DNA of 64,000 nucleotides from Kitasatospora paranensis (GCF_039544005.1 NZ_BAABKV010000001.1:5704001-5768000); one strand, 5' to 3'; numbered from the stretch's first letter, positions 1 through 8,806 are shown. Notes: generated from the sequence alone by a model not told the origin. A program made the numbers and translations.

Positions 1-600
1 GTCGGCGGCGAGTCGGCGCATGACCTCCAGCACCTCGTTGACCATCTCGGGGTCGAGCGCCGAGGTCGGCTCGTCGAAGAGCATCACCTTCGGCTTCATC
101 GCCAGCGCGCGGGCGATCGCCACCCGCTGCTGCTGGCCGCCGGAGAGCTGGGCCGGGAACTTGTCCGCCTGGGCGCCGACACCGACCTGCTCCAGCAGGT
201 CGCGGGCCGTCCGCTCGGCCTCGGCGCGCGGCACCTTGCGCACCTTGACCTGCGCCAGCACGACGTTCTCCAGCACCGTCCGGTGCGCGAACAGGTTGAA
301 GCTCTGGAACACCATGCCGACCTCGGCCCGCAGCCGCGCCAGCTCGCGCCCCTCGGCGGGCAGCGGCCGGCCGTCGATGGTGATCGTCCCCGAGTCGATC
401 GTCTCCAGCCGGTTGATCGTCCGGCAGAGCGTCGACTTGCCCGAGCCGGACGGGCCGATCACGACCACGACCTCGCCCGCCGTGATGCTCAGATCGATGT
501 CCTGCAGCACGTGGAGCGCGCCGAAGTGCTTGTTGACCCCGCTCAGGACGACCAGCGGAGCCTGCGCTGCCGCGGCCTCGGAGGCGGTGGTCTCGGTCAT
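1..600 (-). CDS. gluA: Glutamate-type ABC transporter ATP-binding protein, 3' end cut by the window
   Basis: This is the ATPase of a polar amino acid importer, probably the glutamate system GluABCD, working on the inner face of the membrane. Read on the minus strand from ATG at 600, it shows Walker A GPSGSGKST, the Q-loop (MVFQSFNLF), the signature LSGGQQQRVAIARAL and Walker B LMLFDEP-type residues followed by TSALDPE. The frame is open to base 1, so about 40 C-terminal residues lie outside. The motif spacing is that of the GluA/GlnQ/HisP family. A good promoter lies upstream at 708-737. The permease and binding-protein genes would be expected beyond base 1. The amino acid specificity is inferred from family and synteny, not proven by the sequence. 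Confidence 0.9.
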   Translation of the reverse strand, partial: MTETTASEAAAAQAPLVVLSGVNKHFGALHVLQDIDLSITAGEVVVVIGPSGSGKSTLCRTINRLETIDSGTITIDGRPLPAEGRELARLRAEVGMVFQSFNLFAHRTVLENVVLAQVKVRKVPRAEAERTARDLLEQVGVGAQADKFPAQLSGGQQQRVAIARALAMKPKVMLFDEPTSALDPEMVNEVLEVMRRLAAD

Positions 601-1045
601 CGCGCGGTGCTCCCTCGTGTCGGATCCCAGGGCGAACTCCCTTGGGCGGCGCTGCTCGTGGTACCGGGGGCCGGAGCCGGCGGAGCCCGCAGCCCCCGGT
701 GGGCCCGACCCTAGGAGTCCCGACGATGCCATGTCAGCCGATCTGAGCGGAACTTGAGGATCACGATCGGGCCACGCACCGCAGCCGCCCCGGCACCCTG
801 TGTGCGGCACCGGGTGCGCGGTACCGGCTCGGTAACGGTCCGCCCGCCGGGTCGGCCCCGGGCGCATCCGGGTGGTCCGATGGATGGGGACGCCCCGCGG
901 GGGCGGGGTTGCGCCCCGGCGCTGTCCAGGTCAGGCGGGTGGACGGCACAATACTCCGAACCGCATGGACGGGACCGGCCGGGGCCGGGACCGGCACGGG
1001 GGCGGGACGGACCTCCGGCTGCCACCGGAGGAGAGGAGGACACGG
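601..1045. other. Divergent intergenic region gluA / response regulator
   Basis: This 445-base stretch separates two divergent genes. Apart from the gluA promoter at 708-737 I see no convincing gene. The part from about 770 to 1000 is very GC-rich. The sequence CACAATACT near 947-955 could hold the -10 of the response regulator promoter, but no matching -35 is evident. Confidence 0.4.
708..737 (-). promoter_or_regulatory. Probable sigma-70-type promoter of gluA
   Basis: On the minus strand a CTGACA box at 737-732 is followed after 18 bases by TAGGGT at 713-708, a good actinobacterial -35/-10 pair. Transcription would start near 701 and give a leader of about 100 bases before the gluA ATG. 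Confidence 0.5.
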
Positions 1046-1822
1046 ATGCGACTGCTGCTCGTCGAGGACGACGACCGCGTCGCCGCGGCGCTGACCGCCG
1101 TCCTGGGCCGACACGGCTTCCAGGTCAGGCACGCGCGCAGCGGGCACGAGGCACTGGACGCGCTCGTCCCGGACGGCAGCGAGCCCTTCCGGGTCGTGCT
1201 GCTCGACCTGGGACTGCCCGACCGTGACGGCTTCGAGGTGTGCAGCCGGATCCGGGCGGGCAGCGGGGTGCCGGTGATCATGGTCACCGCGCGGGCCGAC
1301 ATCCGCTCGCGCATCCACGGCCTCAACCTGGGCGCGGACGACTACATCACCAAGCCCTACGACATGGGCGAGCTGCTGGCCCGGATCCACGCGGTGGCCC
1401 GCCGCGGCCTCGCCGCCAGCCCGGCCGGCACCGCCGTCGAACCGGCCGGCGGCCCGCTGGAGTCCCGCGGCATCGTCATCGACCGCGAGCGCCGCCGGGT
1501 CACCGTGAACGGCCGGGACGTCCCGCTCACCCGCAAGGAGTTCGACCTGCTCGCGCTCCTCGCGCAGAGCCCCGGGGTGGTGTACCGGCGCGAGCAGATC
1601 TTCAGCGAGGTCTGGCGCAGCGGCTGGGAGGGCAACGGCCGCACCCTGGAGGTGCACATCGGGTCGCTGCGCACCAAGCTCGGCCTGCCCGGACTGGTCG
1701 AGGCGGTGCGCGGGGTCGGCTACCGGCTGATCCCGGAGCAGCCCGCCGACCCGGACGGAGCCGTCGCAGAAGCGCCCGCCGGAGCCGACACCGACGCCGA
1801 TCCGACCGCCGCGGAGCGCTGA
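1046..1822 (+). CDS. OmpR/PhoB-family response regulator
   Basis: A 258-residue DNA-binding response regulator. The receiver domain (about 1-115) begins MRLLLVEDDDR, has the phospho-acceptor Asp54 in the context LLDLGLPD and the conserved Lys in ITKPYDMGEL. The C-terminal winged helix (about 145-240) has the usual RKEFDLLALLAQSPGVV and RTLEVHIGSLRTKL segments. The start at ATG 1046 follows a strong GGAGAGGAGGA ribosome site; longer upstream frames lack one. The last 25 residues are a low-complexity Ala/Pro/Asp tail. It lies 5 bases before a histidine kinase gene, so the two form an operon and almost certainly a cognate pair. The signal and regulon are unknown. Confidence 0.92.
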   Translation: MRLLLVEDDDRVAAALTAVLGRHGFQVRHARSGHEALDALVPDGSEPFRVVLLDLGLPDRDGFEVCSRIRAGSGVPVIMVTARADIRSRIHGLNLGADDYITKPYDMGELLARIHAVARRGLAASPAGTAVEPAGGPLESRGIVIDRERRRVTVNGRDVPLTRKEFDLLALLAQSPGVVYRREQIFSEVWRSGWEGNGRTLEVHIGSLRTKLGLPGLVEAVRGVGYRLIPEQPADPDGAVAEAPAGADTDADPTAAER

Positions 1823-1827
1823 CCGCC

Positions 1828-3276
1828 GTGCAGAACCGCCTGCTCGGCATCCTGCTCTCCCTGATGGCCTGCGTGCTGGCGGCCCTCGGGCTGCCGCTCG
1901 CCGCGGCCGTCGCCGCGGCCGAGCAGAGCCGGGTGGTCGTCGACCGGATCGACGACATCGCCCGCTTCGCCCAGGACCTGCCCACCCAGGGCCGTCCCGG
2001 CACCGACACCGCCGTCAAGGGGGACACCCAGCCGGTCGCCGGCGACACCACCCGGCTGCACGTGCTCGCCATCGAGGCCGCCCGCTACCACGACCTCTAC
2101 GGGGTGCGGGTGGGCATCTTCCAGCGCGACGGCACCGCCGTCGCGGCCGCTCCGGAGGGCTGGACGGTGCCGCGCACCGGCGTGGGCGCGCAGGCCTTCC
2201 AGGAGGCGCTGGACGGCCGCCGCAGCCACAACCCGCCGCAGGTCTGGCCCTGGACGCCGGATCGCACCCTCACCGTCGCCCTGCCGGTCGTCCGCGACGG
2301 CGACGTGGTCGCGGTGGTGATCACCGAGTCGCCGACCGGGCCGATGCGCTCCCGGGTGCTGCACCGCTGGCTGTGGATCGGCGCCGGCGAGGTCCTCGCC
2401 ATGATCGTCGCCGTGCTGCTGGCCCTGCGGCTGACCGGCTGGGTGCTCCGCCCCGTCCGCACCCTGGACCGGGCGACCCACGACATCGCCACCGGCCGGC
2501 TCAACGCCCGGGTGGCGGCCAGCGGCGGCCCGCCCGAGCTGCGGCGACTGGCCCACTCGTTCAACGACATGGCCGACAACGTGGTGCTCGCCATCGACCA
2601 GCAGCGGGCGTTCGTCGCGGACGCCTCGCACCAGCTGCGCAACCCGCTCGCCGCGCTGCTGCTGCGGGTCGAACTGCTCGGCCTCGAACTGCCCGACGGG
2701 CACCAGGACGAGATCGGCGCCGTCCGCGAGGAGGGCGCCCGGCTGGCCCGGGTGCTCGACGACCTGCTGGGCCTTGCCACCGCCGAGCACGCCCGCCCGG
2801 AGCCCGAGCCGGTCGACCTGACCGCACTGGTGCTGGCCCGCCTGGACGCCTGGCGCCCGGTCGCCAACCAGCGCGCCATCGAGCTCGCCTGGGACGGCCC
2901 CGCGCTGGCGCACTGCTGGGCCGACCCGATCGGCTTCGGCAGCGCCCTGGACGCCGTCCTCGACAACGCCCTGAAGTTCACGCCGTCCGGGTGCCGGGTC
3001 GCGGTCGCGGTCGTCCTCGGCCGCAAGGAGGTGACCGTCTCGGTGACCGACTCCGGGCCCGGCCTCACCGAGGACGAGCTGGCCAGGATCGGCGACCGGT
3101 TCTGGCGCAGCCCGCGGCACCAGAACGTGGACGGCTCCGGGCTCGGCCTGTCGATCGCCCGCACCCTGATGCTCGCCGGCGACGGCTCGCTGGACTTCGC
3201 CCCGGCGGAGCCGAACGGCCTCACCGTGGTGCTGACGGTGCCCCGCAACCGGAGCCGGGTGGGCGCCGCCGGGTGA
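1828..3276 (+). CDS. Membrane sensor histidine kinase
   Basis: A 482-residue sensor kinase, start GTG 1828, 5 bases after the response regulator stop. It has an N-terminal membrane segment (about 7-30), an extracytoplasmic sensor region of roughly 150 residues, a second membrane segment near 185-210, a HAMP linker, a HisKA domain with the phosphorylated His268 (ASHQLRNPL) and a HATPase_c domain with N-box LDNALKF, G1 DSGPGL and G2 GSGLGLSIA. All catalytic motifs are present. The gene is followed by a GC hairpin and then by a convergent TAXI-type binding protein gene, which could in principle supply the periplasmic signal; that link is a guess. Confidence 0.92.
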   Translation: MQNRLLGILLSLMACVLAALGLPLAAAVAAAEQSRVVVDRIDDIARFAQDLPTQGRPGTDTAVKGDTQPVAGDTTRLHVLAIEAARYHDLYGVRVGIFQRDGTAVAAAPEGWTVPRTGVGAQAFQEALDGRRSHNPPQVWPWTPDRTLTVALPVVRDGDVVAVVITESPTGPMRSRVLHRWLWIGAGEVLAMIVAVLLALRLTGWVLRPVRTLDRATHDIATGRLNARVAASGGPPELRRLAHSFNDMADNVVLAIDQQRAFVADASHQLRNPLAALLLRVELLGLELPDGHQDEIGAVREEGARLARVLDDLLGLATAEHARPEPEPVDLTALVLARLDAWRPVANQRAIELAWDGPALAHCWADPIGFGSALDAVLDNALKFTPSGCRVAVAVVLGRKEVTVSVTDSGPGLTEDELARIGDRFWRSPRHQNVDGSGLGLSIARTLMLAGDGSLDFAPAEPNGLTVVLTVPRNRSRVGAAG

Positions 3277-3280
3277 CCGC

Positions 3281-3308
3281 GGGCCCGGCCCGGCCGGGCC
3301 CCGGGCCC
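3281..3308. terminator. GC-rich hairpin between convergent genes
   Basis: An 8-base stem, GGGCCCGG at 3281-3288 pairing with CCGGGCCC at 3301-3308, encloses a second smaller stem. It sits between the histidine kinase stop and the end of the convergent TAXI gene, so it can act as a terminator in both directions. Confidence 0.5.
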
Positions 3309-4329
3309 TACGGCTTGATCGAGGTGTAGAACCGCCGGGCGCCCTCGTGCAGCGGCAGCGGATCCGTGTAGACCGCCGTCCGCAGGTCCACCAGCTGCGC
3401 CGCGTGCACCACCGCGCCGATGGTGTCCCGGCTGTCGATGACGGTGCGGGTCATCGCCTCCACCAGCCCCGGGTCGACGTCGTCCCGGGTCACCAGCAGG
3501 TTCGGCACCGCGACCGTGGGTACCGCGACACCCGTGGGCTGGGCCTTCGGGTAGGCGTCCTTGGGGATGGTCGCGGCCCGGTAGGCGTCCGCCTCGCCGC
3601 CCTCCAGTTGGTGCAGCGACTCGGCCAGGTCGGCGAGCGGCACGATCCGGATCGGGAACCGCTCCGACAGGTCGGTCAGGGCCGCGGTCGGCAGGCCGCC
3701 CGACCAGAAGAACGCGTCCAGCTGCCCGCTGCGCAGCTGGTCGGCGGCGTCGCCCACGCCCAGCTGCGCGGGCCGGATGTCCTTGCCGAGGTCGAGTCCG
3801 GCCGCGGCGAGCAGCTTGCGGGTGACCAGGTTCACCCCGGACTTCTCCTGGCCCACGCCGACCCGCAGTCCGCGCAGGTCGGACGTCTTCTGCACCGGCG
3901 AGCCGGCCGGCACGACCAGCTGGAGGTAGTCGTCGTAGAGCCGGGCGATGGCCCGCAGCCGGCCCTTCTGCGGGCTGTCGAAGCCGGCCACCGAGTCGGC
4001 GGTGGCGATCGCGAAGTCGTCCTGGCCGGAGACGACCCGCTCCAGGTTCTCCACCGACCCCTGGGAGTTGTCCAGCCGCAGCCGCACCCCGGCATCGCGG
4101 TCGCCGCGTAGCCCTGCAGCAGCTGCCCGTAGCGGTCGTACACCCCGCGCTGGACGCCGGTGGCGAAGTTGACCTGGCCGCGGGGGTACCCCGGGCCCGA
4201 GCCGGAGGTCAGCCACCAGCCGCCGAGGCCGGCCGCGACCAGCAGGGCGAGCACGGCCGCCAGCGGGCGGCTGCGGGCCGCGCGGCGGACGGCCGCGCCG
4301 ACGGCGGCGGGGATCGGGGTGAGGGCCAT
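3308..4329 (-). CDS. TAXI-family TRAP-type solute-binding protein (frameshifted)
   Basis: A secreted or membrane-anchored solute-binding subunit of the TAXI (TRAP-associated extracytoplasmic immunogenic) family. The reading frame from ATG 4329 gives a basic N-terminus, one hydrophobic segment (LAAVLALLVAAGLGGWW) and the start of the mature domain up to GYAATAMPG. The rest (RLRLDNSQGSVENLERV to the stop at 3308) continues in another frame. Adding one C to the C4 run at 4087-4090 joins them into a normal protein of about 340 residues. The typical GSVENL, GVGQEKSGVN and FFWSGG segments are present. No TRAP permease gene is adjacent. It is divergent from miaB and convergent with the sensor kinase. 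I read the break as a sequencing error. Confidence 0.8.
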
Positions 4330-4383
4330 ACGGGGGATACTGCCAGGCGCGACGGCCGGGCGGGAGGCCCCGCCCGGTGCCCG

Positions 4384-4397
4384 TACCCTTGCTGTCG
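4384..4397 (+). promoter_or_regulatory. Leaderless promoter -10 of miaB
   Basis: TACCCT at 4384-4389 is followed by 7 bases and then the GTG at 4397. In actinobacteria this geometry puts the transcript start on the first base of the start codon. It supports GTG 4397 over the ATG at 4403. Confidence 0.5.
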
Positions 4398-5887
4398 TGG
4401 GTATGGAGGAGAGCTTGCGAACTTACAAGGTCGTCACGTACGGCTGCCAGATGAACGTCCACGACTCCGAGCGGCTGTCCGGGCTGCTGGAGGACGCCGG
4501 CTATGCCAAGGCCGGCCAGGACGCCGATCCCGACCTGGTGGTCTTCAACACCTGCGCGGTCCGTGAGAACGCCGACAACAAGCTGTACGGCAACCTCGGC
4601 CGGCTCGCGCCCGCGAAGCAGCAGCACGCGGGCATGCAGATCGCCGTCGGCGGCTGCCTCGCGCAGAAGGACCGCGACACCATCGTCCGCAAGGCGCCCT
4701 GGGTCGACGTGGTCTTCGGCACCCACAACATCGGCCACCTGCCCGCCCTGCTGGAGCGCGCCCGGGTCGAGCAGCAGGCCCAGGTGGAGATCCTGGAGTC
4801 GCTGGAGACCTTCCTCCACCCTGCCGACCCGGCGCGAGTCCGCCTATGCCGCCTGGGTCGCCATCTCGGTCGGCTGCAACAACACCTGCACCTTCTGCAT
4901 CGTCCCGGCGCTGCGCGGCAAGGAGGAGGACCGCCGGCCCGGCGACGTCCTCGCCGAGGTCGAGGCGCTGGTCGCCGAGGGCGTCGTCGAGGTGACGCTG
5001 CTCGGCCAGAACGTCAACGCCTACGGCTCCGACCTGGGCGACCGCGAGGCGTTCTCCAAGCTGCTGCGCGCCTGCGGGCAGGTCGAGGGCCTGGAGCGGG
5101 TCCGCTTCACCTCGCCGCACCCGCGGGACTTCACCGACGACGTGATCGCCGCGATGGCCGAGACGCCGAACGTGATGCACCAGCTGCACATGCCGCTGCA
5201 GTCCGGCTCGGACACCGTGCTGAAGGCCATGCGCCGCTCGTACCGGCAGGACCGCTTCCTCGGCATCATCCGCAAGGTCCGCGAGGCCATGCCGGACGCC
5301 GCGATCTCCACCGACATCATCGTGGGCTTCCCGGGCGAGACCGACGAGGACTTCGAGCAGACCCTGCACGTCGTCCGCGAGGCCCGCTTCACCAACGCCT
5401 TCACCTTCCAGTACTCCAAGCGCCCGGGCACCCCGCCGCCGACATGGCGGACCAGGTGCCGAAGGCCGTCGTGCAGGCGCGCTACGAGCGGCTGGTCGCC
5501 CTCCAGGAGGAGATCTCCTGGGAGGAGAACAAGAAGCAGGTCGGCCGCACCCTGGAGATCCTGGTCGCCGAGGGCGAGGGCAAGAAGGACGACCGCACCG
5601 ACCGGCTCTCCGGCCGCGCCCCCGACAACCGGCTGGTGCACTTCACCCGGCCCGCCGAGCCCGTCCGGCCCGGCGACATGGTCACCGTGGAGATCACCTA
5701 CGCGGCGCCGCACCACCTGCTGGCCGAGGGCCCGACCGGCGCCGTCCGCCGCACCCCGGCCGGTGACGCCTGGGAGCGGCGCCAGGCCGCACCGGCCGCC
5801 AAGCCGGCCGGCGTGATGCTCGGCATCCCGACGATCGGCGCCCCGGCGCCGGCCCCGGCGGCCGCGCCCGGCTGCGGCTGCGACTGA
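4397..5887 (+). CDS. miaB: tRNA-2-methylthio-N6-dimethylallyladenosine synthase MiaB (two frameshifts)
   Basis: A radical-SAM methylthiotransferase that adds the methylthio group to i6A37 of tRNA. The first part carries the UPF0004 cysteines (YGCQMN, NTCAVRE, GGCLAQ). The middle, in another frame, carries the radical-SAM cluster motif CNNTCTFC and the SAM core. The last part, back in the first frame, is the TRAM domain ending GCGCD. Two deletions explain this: two C missing at about 4813 (in the otherwise invariant TFPSTLPTRRES segment) and one G missing at about 5435 (GTPAADMADQ). Repaired length is 497 residues, normal for the family. Start GTG 4397 is chosen because it sits 7 bases after a -10 box. 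It works in the same pathway as miaA at 7092. Confidence 0.9.
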   Translation: MGMEESLRTYKVVTYGCQMNVHDSERLSGLLEDAGYAKAGQDADPDLVVFNTCAVRENADNKLYGNLGRLAPAKQQHAGMQIAVGGCLAQKDRDTIVRKAPWVDVVFGTHNIGHLPALLERARVEQQAQVEILESLETFLHPADPARVRLCRLGRHLGRLQQHLHLLHRPGAARQGGGPPARRRPRRGRGAGRRGRRRGDAARPERQRLRLRPGRPRGVLQAAARLRAGRGPGAGPLHLAAPAGLHRRRDRRDGRDAERDAPAAHAAAVRLGHRAEGHAPLVPAGPLPRHHPQGPRGHAGRRDLHRHHRGLPGRDRRGLRADPARRPRGPLHQRLHLPVLQAPGHPAADMADQVPKAVVQARYERLVALQEEISWEENKKQVGRTLEILVAEGEGKKDDRTDRLSGRAPDNRLVHFTRPAEPVRPGDMVTVEITYAAPHHLLAEGPTGAVRRTPAGDAWERRQAAPAAKPAGVMLGIPTIGAPAPAPAAAPGCGCD

Positions 5888-5909
5888 CCGACCGGCCCTC
5901 CCGCCCCTC

Positions 5910-5937
5910 GCCCCCGGCTGCCGTCCCGGCCGGGGGC
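5910..5937 (+). terminator. Hairpin downstream of miaB
   Basis: GCCCCCGGC at 5910-5918 pairs with GCCGGGGGC at 5929-5937 around a 10-base loop, 22 bases after the miaB stop. There is no T run, as is common in this group. Confidence 0.5.
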
Positions 5938-5969
5938 CTCGGCTTTCCCGCGGACCGGTGACGCGGCAC

Positions 5970-5983
5970 TAGAGTGATCGCCA
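5970..5983 (+). promoter_or_regulatory. Leaderless promoter -10 of the extradiol-dioxygenase-like gene
   Basis: TAGAGT at 5970-5975, then 7 bases, then ATG 5983. There is no ribosome site before the ATG, so a leaderless mRNA is likely. This decides ATG 5983 over the in-frame GTG at 5974, which overlaps the box. Confidence 0.5.
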
Positions 5984-6681
5984 TGCTCGTTGCCGCCGCC
6001 GTCTGCCCCTGCCCGCCGCTGATCGTCCCCGAGGTCGCGGCCGGGGCCGCCGCCGAGCTCGACGCGCTGCGGGCCGCCTGCGGCGAGGCCGTCGGCGAGC
6101 TGCTGGGCTCGGGCGCCGAGCTGATCGTCGTGGTCGGCACCGGGCCGAAGGCCGAGGTCTGGACGGAGGGCGGCGCCGGGTCGTTCCGGCGCTACGGCGT
6201 GGACCTCGCCGTCCGGCTGCCCGCCGCCGGCGTCAACGGGCCCGAACTCGCCCCCTCGCTCACCGTCGGCGCCTGGCTGCTCGCCGAGGCCGGCGCGACC
6301 GTCCCGGCGCACGCCTGCGCCGTCCGGGCCGACACCGCGCCGCAGCGGCTGCACGGTCTGGGCCGGGGGCTGGCGGAGCTGGCCGACCGGGTCGGGCTGC
6401 TCGTCCTCGGCGGCGGCAGCGCCTGCCGCTCGGTGAAGGCCCCGGGCTACTGGGACGAGCGCTCCGAGGCGTACGACGCGGCGGCCGCCGCCGCGCTGGG
6501 CGCCGCCGACACCGCGGCGCTGGCCGCGCTCGACCCGCAGCTCTCGGCGGAGCTGCAGGCCGACGGGCGGGCGCCCTGGCAGGTGCTGGCCGGCGCGGCG
6601 GAGGGCGCCGGCCTGACCGGGCGGCTGCGCTACGACGACGCGCCGTACGGCGTCGGCTACCTGGTCGCATCCTGGCGCTGA
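5983..6681 (+). CDS. Class III extradiol dioxygenase LigB-like domain protein
   Basis: A 232-residue protein of the class III extradiol dioxygenase subunit-B-like type. It begins with a hydrophobic strand followed by CPCPPLIVPEV, where a metal-ligand His is often found in true dioxygenases; here the segment has Cys-Pro pairs instead. VVVGTGP and LVLGGGSACRSVKAPGYWDER are further family-like segments. It is conserved in Streptomyces between miaB and miaA, but I know of no assigned substrate, and the missing N-terminal His means catalysis cannot be assumed. It is convergent with the small antitoxin-like gene. Confidence 0.75.
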   Translation: MLVAAAVCPCPPLIVPEVAAGAAAELDALRAACGEAVGELLGSGAELIVVVGTGPKAEVWTEGGAGSFRRYGVDLAVRLPAAGVNGPELAPSLTVGAWLLAEAGATVPAHACAVRADTAPQRLHGLGRGLAELADRVGLLVLGGGSACRSVKAPGYWDERSEAYDAAAAAALGAADTAALAALDPQLSAELQADGRAPWQVLAGAAEGAGLTGRLRYDDAPYGVGYLVASWR

Positions 6682-6682
6682 C

Positions 6683-6719
6683 GCCCCGGCCGCCGGGCAG
6701 GGCCTGACACGGCCGGGGC
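6683..6719. terminator. Hairpin between convergent genes
   Basis: A 10-base stem, GCCCCGGCCG at 6683-6692 with CGGCCGGGGC at 6710-6719, lies between the dioxygenase-like gene and the convergent antitoxin-like gene. Confidence 0.5.
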
Positions 6720-6722
6720 CCT

Positions 6723-6953
6723 CTAGTCGGCGGTGCCGTCCCCGGGCTTGGTGGCGAAGTCGTCGACCACGTGCTTGGCCTTCGCCGTGCCGTGCTCGAT
6801 CTTCTCGCTGTACTTGTGCTTGGTGGCCTTGTCGACCGCGTGGCCGGCCTTGTCGACGACGTCGTCGATCTGCTCGTTGTGCCGGCCGGCGAGTTCGCTC
6901 GCCTTCTCCTTGAGCTCGTCGGCCTTGCCCTTGAGGTTGTCCATCAGACCCAT
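6723..6953 (-). CDS. MT0933-like small antitoxin-family protein
   Basis: A 76-residue, highly charged, probably helical protein starting MGLMDNLKGKADELKEK. It resembles the actinobacterial MT0933/Rv0909 'antitoxin' family (repeated DxxxxKA/KxxxxV heptads, no cysteines, no membrane segment). The ATG at 6953 is preceded by GAGGAGACGAACG, a good ribosome site. No toxin gene is next to it: the neighbours are the convergent dioxygenase-like gene and the divergent miaA. The family name comes from homology and does not prove an antitoxin role; a stress or DNA/RNA-associated function is equally possible. Confidence 0.75.
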   Translation of the reverse strand: MGLMDNLKGKADELKEKASELAGRHNEQIDDVVDKAGHAVDKATKHKYSEKIEHGTAKAKHVVDDFATKPGDGTAD

Positions 6954-7091
6954 CGTTCGTCTCCTCGTCCGGTGGGGCGCCCCCACTCGTCCAACGCTCG
7001 GATGTGCCCGGTTGTTCACCGGTGCAAACCGGTGCGAACCGGTCGGAACCCTCCCGAGCGGTTCCCACGCCGGGTTTGGGAGACTGGATGG

Positions 7092-8023
7092 GTGAGCAGC
7101 CCTGACCCCACCCCGCCCCGTGTCGTCTCGGTGGTCGGCGCGACCGCCGCCGGCAAGTCGGACCTCGCGGTCGCCCTGGCCCGCACCCTGGGCGGCGAGG
7201 TGATCAACACCGACTCCATGCAGCTCTACCGGGGCATGGACATCGGCACCGCCAAGCTCACCCTCGCCGAGCGCGAGGGCGTGCCGCACCACCTGCTCGA
7301 CGTCTGGGACGTCACCGAGGCGGCCAGCGTCGCCGAGTACCAGCGCCTGGCCCGCGCCGAGATGGACCGGCTGCTGGCGGCCGGCCGCACCCCCGTGCTG
7401 GTCGGCGGCTCGGGCCTCTACGTCCGGGCGGCGATCGACGAGATGGAGTTCCCCGGCACCGACCCCGCGGTCCGCGCCCGGCTGGAGGCCGAGCTCGCCG
7501 AGCACGGCTCCGGCGCGCTGCACGTCCGGCTCGCCGTCCTCGACCCGGGGGCGGCCGAGGCGATCCTGCCGAGCAACGGCCGCCGAATCGTCCGGGCCCT
7601 GGAGGTCATCGAGATCACCGGGCAGCCGTTCACCGCCAACCTGCCGGGCCACACCGCCGTCTACGAGGCGGTGCAGATCGGCGTCCAGGTGCCGCGCCCC
7701 GAACTCGACCGCCGGATCGAGCTGCGGGTGGACCGCATGTGGCAGGCCGGACTCCTGGACGAGGTACGCGAGTTGGAGAAGGCCGGGCTGCGCGGGGGCG
7801 GACGGCGTCGCGCGCGCTCGGCTACCAGCAGGTGCTCGGGTACTTCGCCGGCGACTGCACCGAGGACGAGGCGCGGGCCGAGACCGTCCGGGCCACCCGC
7901 CGCTTCGCCCGCCGCCAGGAGTCGTGGTTCCGCCGCGACGACCGGATCCACTGGCTGGAACGGCCCGCGGGCGCCGACCCCCTCGTGCTGCTCGACCGCG
8001 CCCTGGAGCTCGTCCGCGGCTGA
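7092..8023 (+). CDS. miaA: tRNA dimethylallyltransferase MiaA (frameshifted)
   Basis: Transfers the dimethylallyl group to A37 of tRNA, making the i6A substrate of MiaB. The start GTG 7092 gives VSSPDPTPPRVVSVVGATAAGKSDLA with the P-loop GATAAGKS; INTDSMQLYRGMDIGTAK and VLVGGSGLYVRA follow. After LEKAGLRGG the frame shifts: SRALGYQQVLGYFAG and RRQESWFRRDDRIHWL lie one frame over. Adding one G to the G5 run at 7794-7798 restores a 310-residue protein of normal length. There is no clear ribosome site. The gene precedes a membrane protein and dapF, as in other streptomycetes. Confidence 0.9.
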
Positions 8024-8302
8024 ACCGACGCCGGGCGGCCGCCGCCCGGGGAAGGGATCGGGCCGCCCACCGAGCGGATCCGGCCACCCGGCCGGTGCAC
8101 CTGCGCACGCAGCTGCAGGTGCACCGCGAACCGGCGGTTACAGGCGGATCACGTCATGGCCACGGATCACCCGAGGACCCTCGGGACACCCTGCGGGCGG
8201 CCCGGGACATGCCATCATCGGTACCACCAGGGGTCAGTCGCGCGGACCGGCCTCACCGTTCACGAGTCCGCTCGCTCGTGTCGATCCGTCAGGGGAGGCC
8301 GC
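8024..8302. other. Intergenic region miaA to membrane protein gene
   Basis: About 280 bases without a supported gene. Frames open across it are continuations of miaA or upstream extensions of the 8303 gene. TACCACC at 8221-8227 and the GGGGAGG ribosome site at 8292-8298 are the only signals I note. Confidence 0.4.
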
Positions 8303-8785
8303 GTGTCGACGGGTACCGGCCCCGAAACCGAGGAGCTGCCGGGCAGCGCGGCCGAACGTGCCGGACTGGAGCTGCCGGAACTCCTCGTGCCCACCTCGTA
8401 CGCGATCGCCCTGCCCGCCATCGACGACCTCGCCGCGCCCGGCGTGGTGCACGAGCGCGAGATCCGTCCGCGCCGTCGGCTGCGCTGGTGGCAGCTGCTC
8501 CCCATCGTGCTGATGGGCACCCTCGGCTCGCTGATGTTCGCCTTCCCGCTGGCCTTCTCCGGCGACGCCGCCTCCTCGATGATCGGCATGCTCGGCCTGC
8601 TGCTCACCGCCGCCTCCGGCGGCTGGGGCGCGATGGCGGCCCGGCACGCCGGGTACAAGTGGCCGGGTCTGCCGCGTCGCGGCAGCGGCCGGCGGGCCGG
8701 CTGGCGAGCCATCGTGATCTACACGCTGATCGCCGCCGTCGCGGTCGCGCTCGCCCTCTGGCGGGTCGTCCACCTGCGCGGCTGA
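8303..8785 (+). CDS. Conserved actinobacterial two- or three-helix membrane protein
   Basis: A 160-residue protein of unknown function. The first 55 residues are acidic and soluble, then an RRRLRWW basic patch precedes membrane segments at about 60-82 (LLPIVLMGTLGSLMFAF), 90-108 and 138-157, so the N-terminus should be cytoplasmic. The start GTG 8303 is placed by the AGGGGAGG ribosome site just upstream; the 49-residue upstream extension is Arg/His-rich and unlikely to be coding. It lies between miaA and dapF, a position I recall as conserved in Streptomyces. No catalytic motif is visible. Confidence 0.7.
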   Translation: MSTGTGPETEELPGSAAERAGLELPELLVPTSYAIALPAIDDLAAPGVVHEREIRPRRRLRWWQLLPIVLMGTLGSLMFAFPLAFSGDAASSMIGMLGLLLTAASGGWGAMAARHAGYKWPGLPRRGSGRRAGWRAIVIYTLIAAVAVALALWRVVHLRG

Positions 8786-8806
8786 TCGGTACCGGCCGAA
8801 GATCGG

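Noticed and set aside
601..757. A short plus-strand gene ending at 757
   Set aside because: The frame is the antisense of gluA extended into its promoter region; it has no start signal and overlaps the gluA promoter.
4397..5887. Programmed ribosomal frameshifting in miaB
   Set aside because: Two separate deletions of different size at non-slippery sites in an enzyme that is a single frame elsewhere, together with the same pattern in many other genes, point to sequence error.
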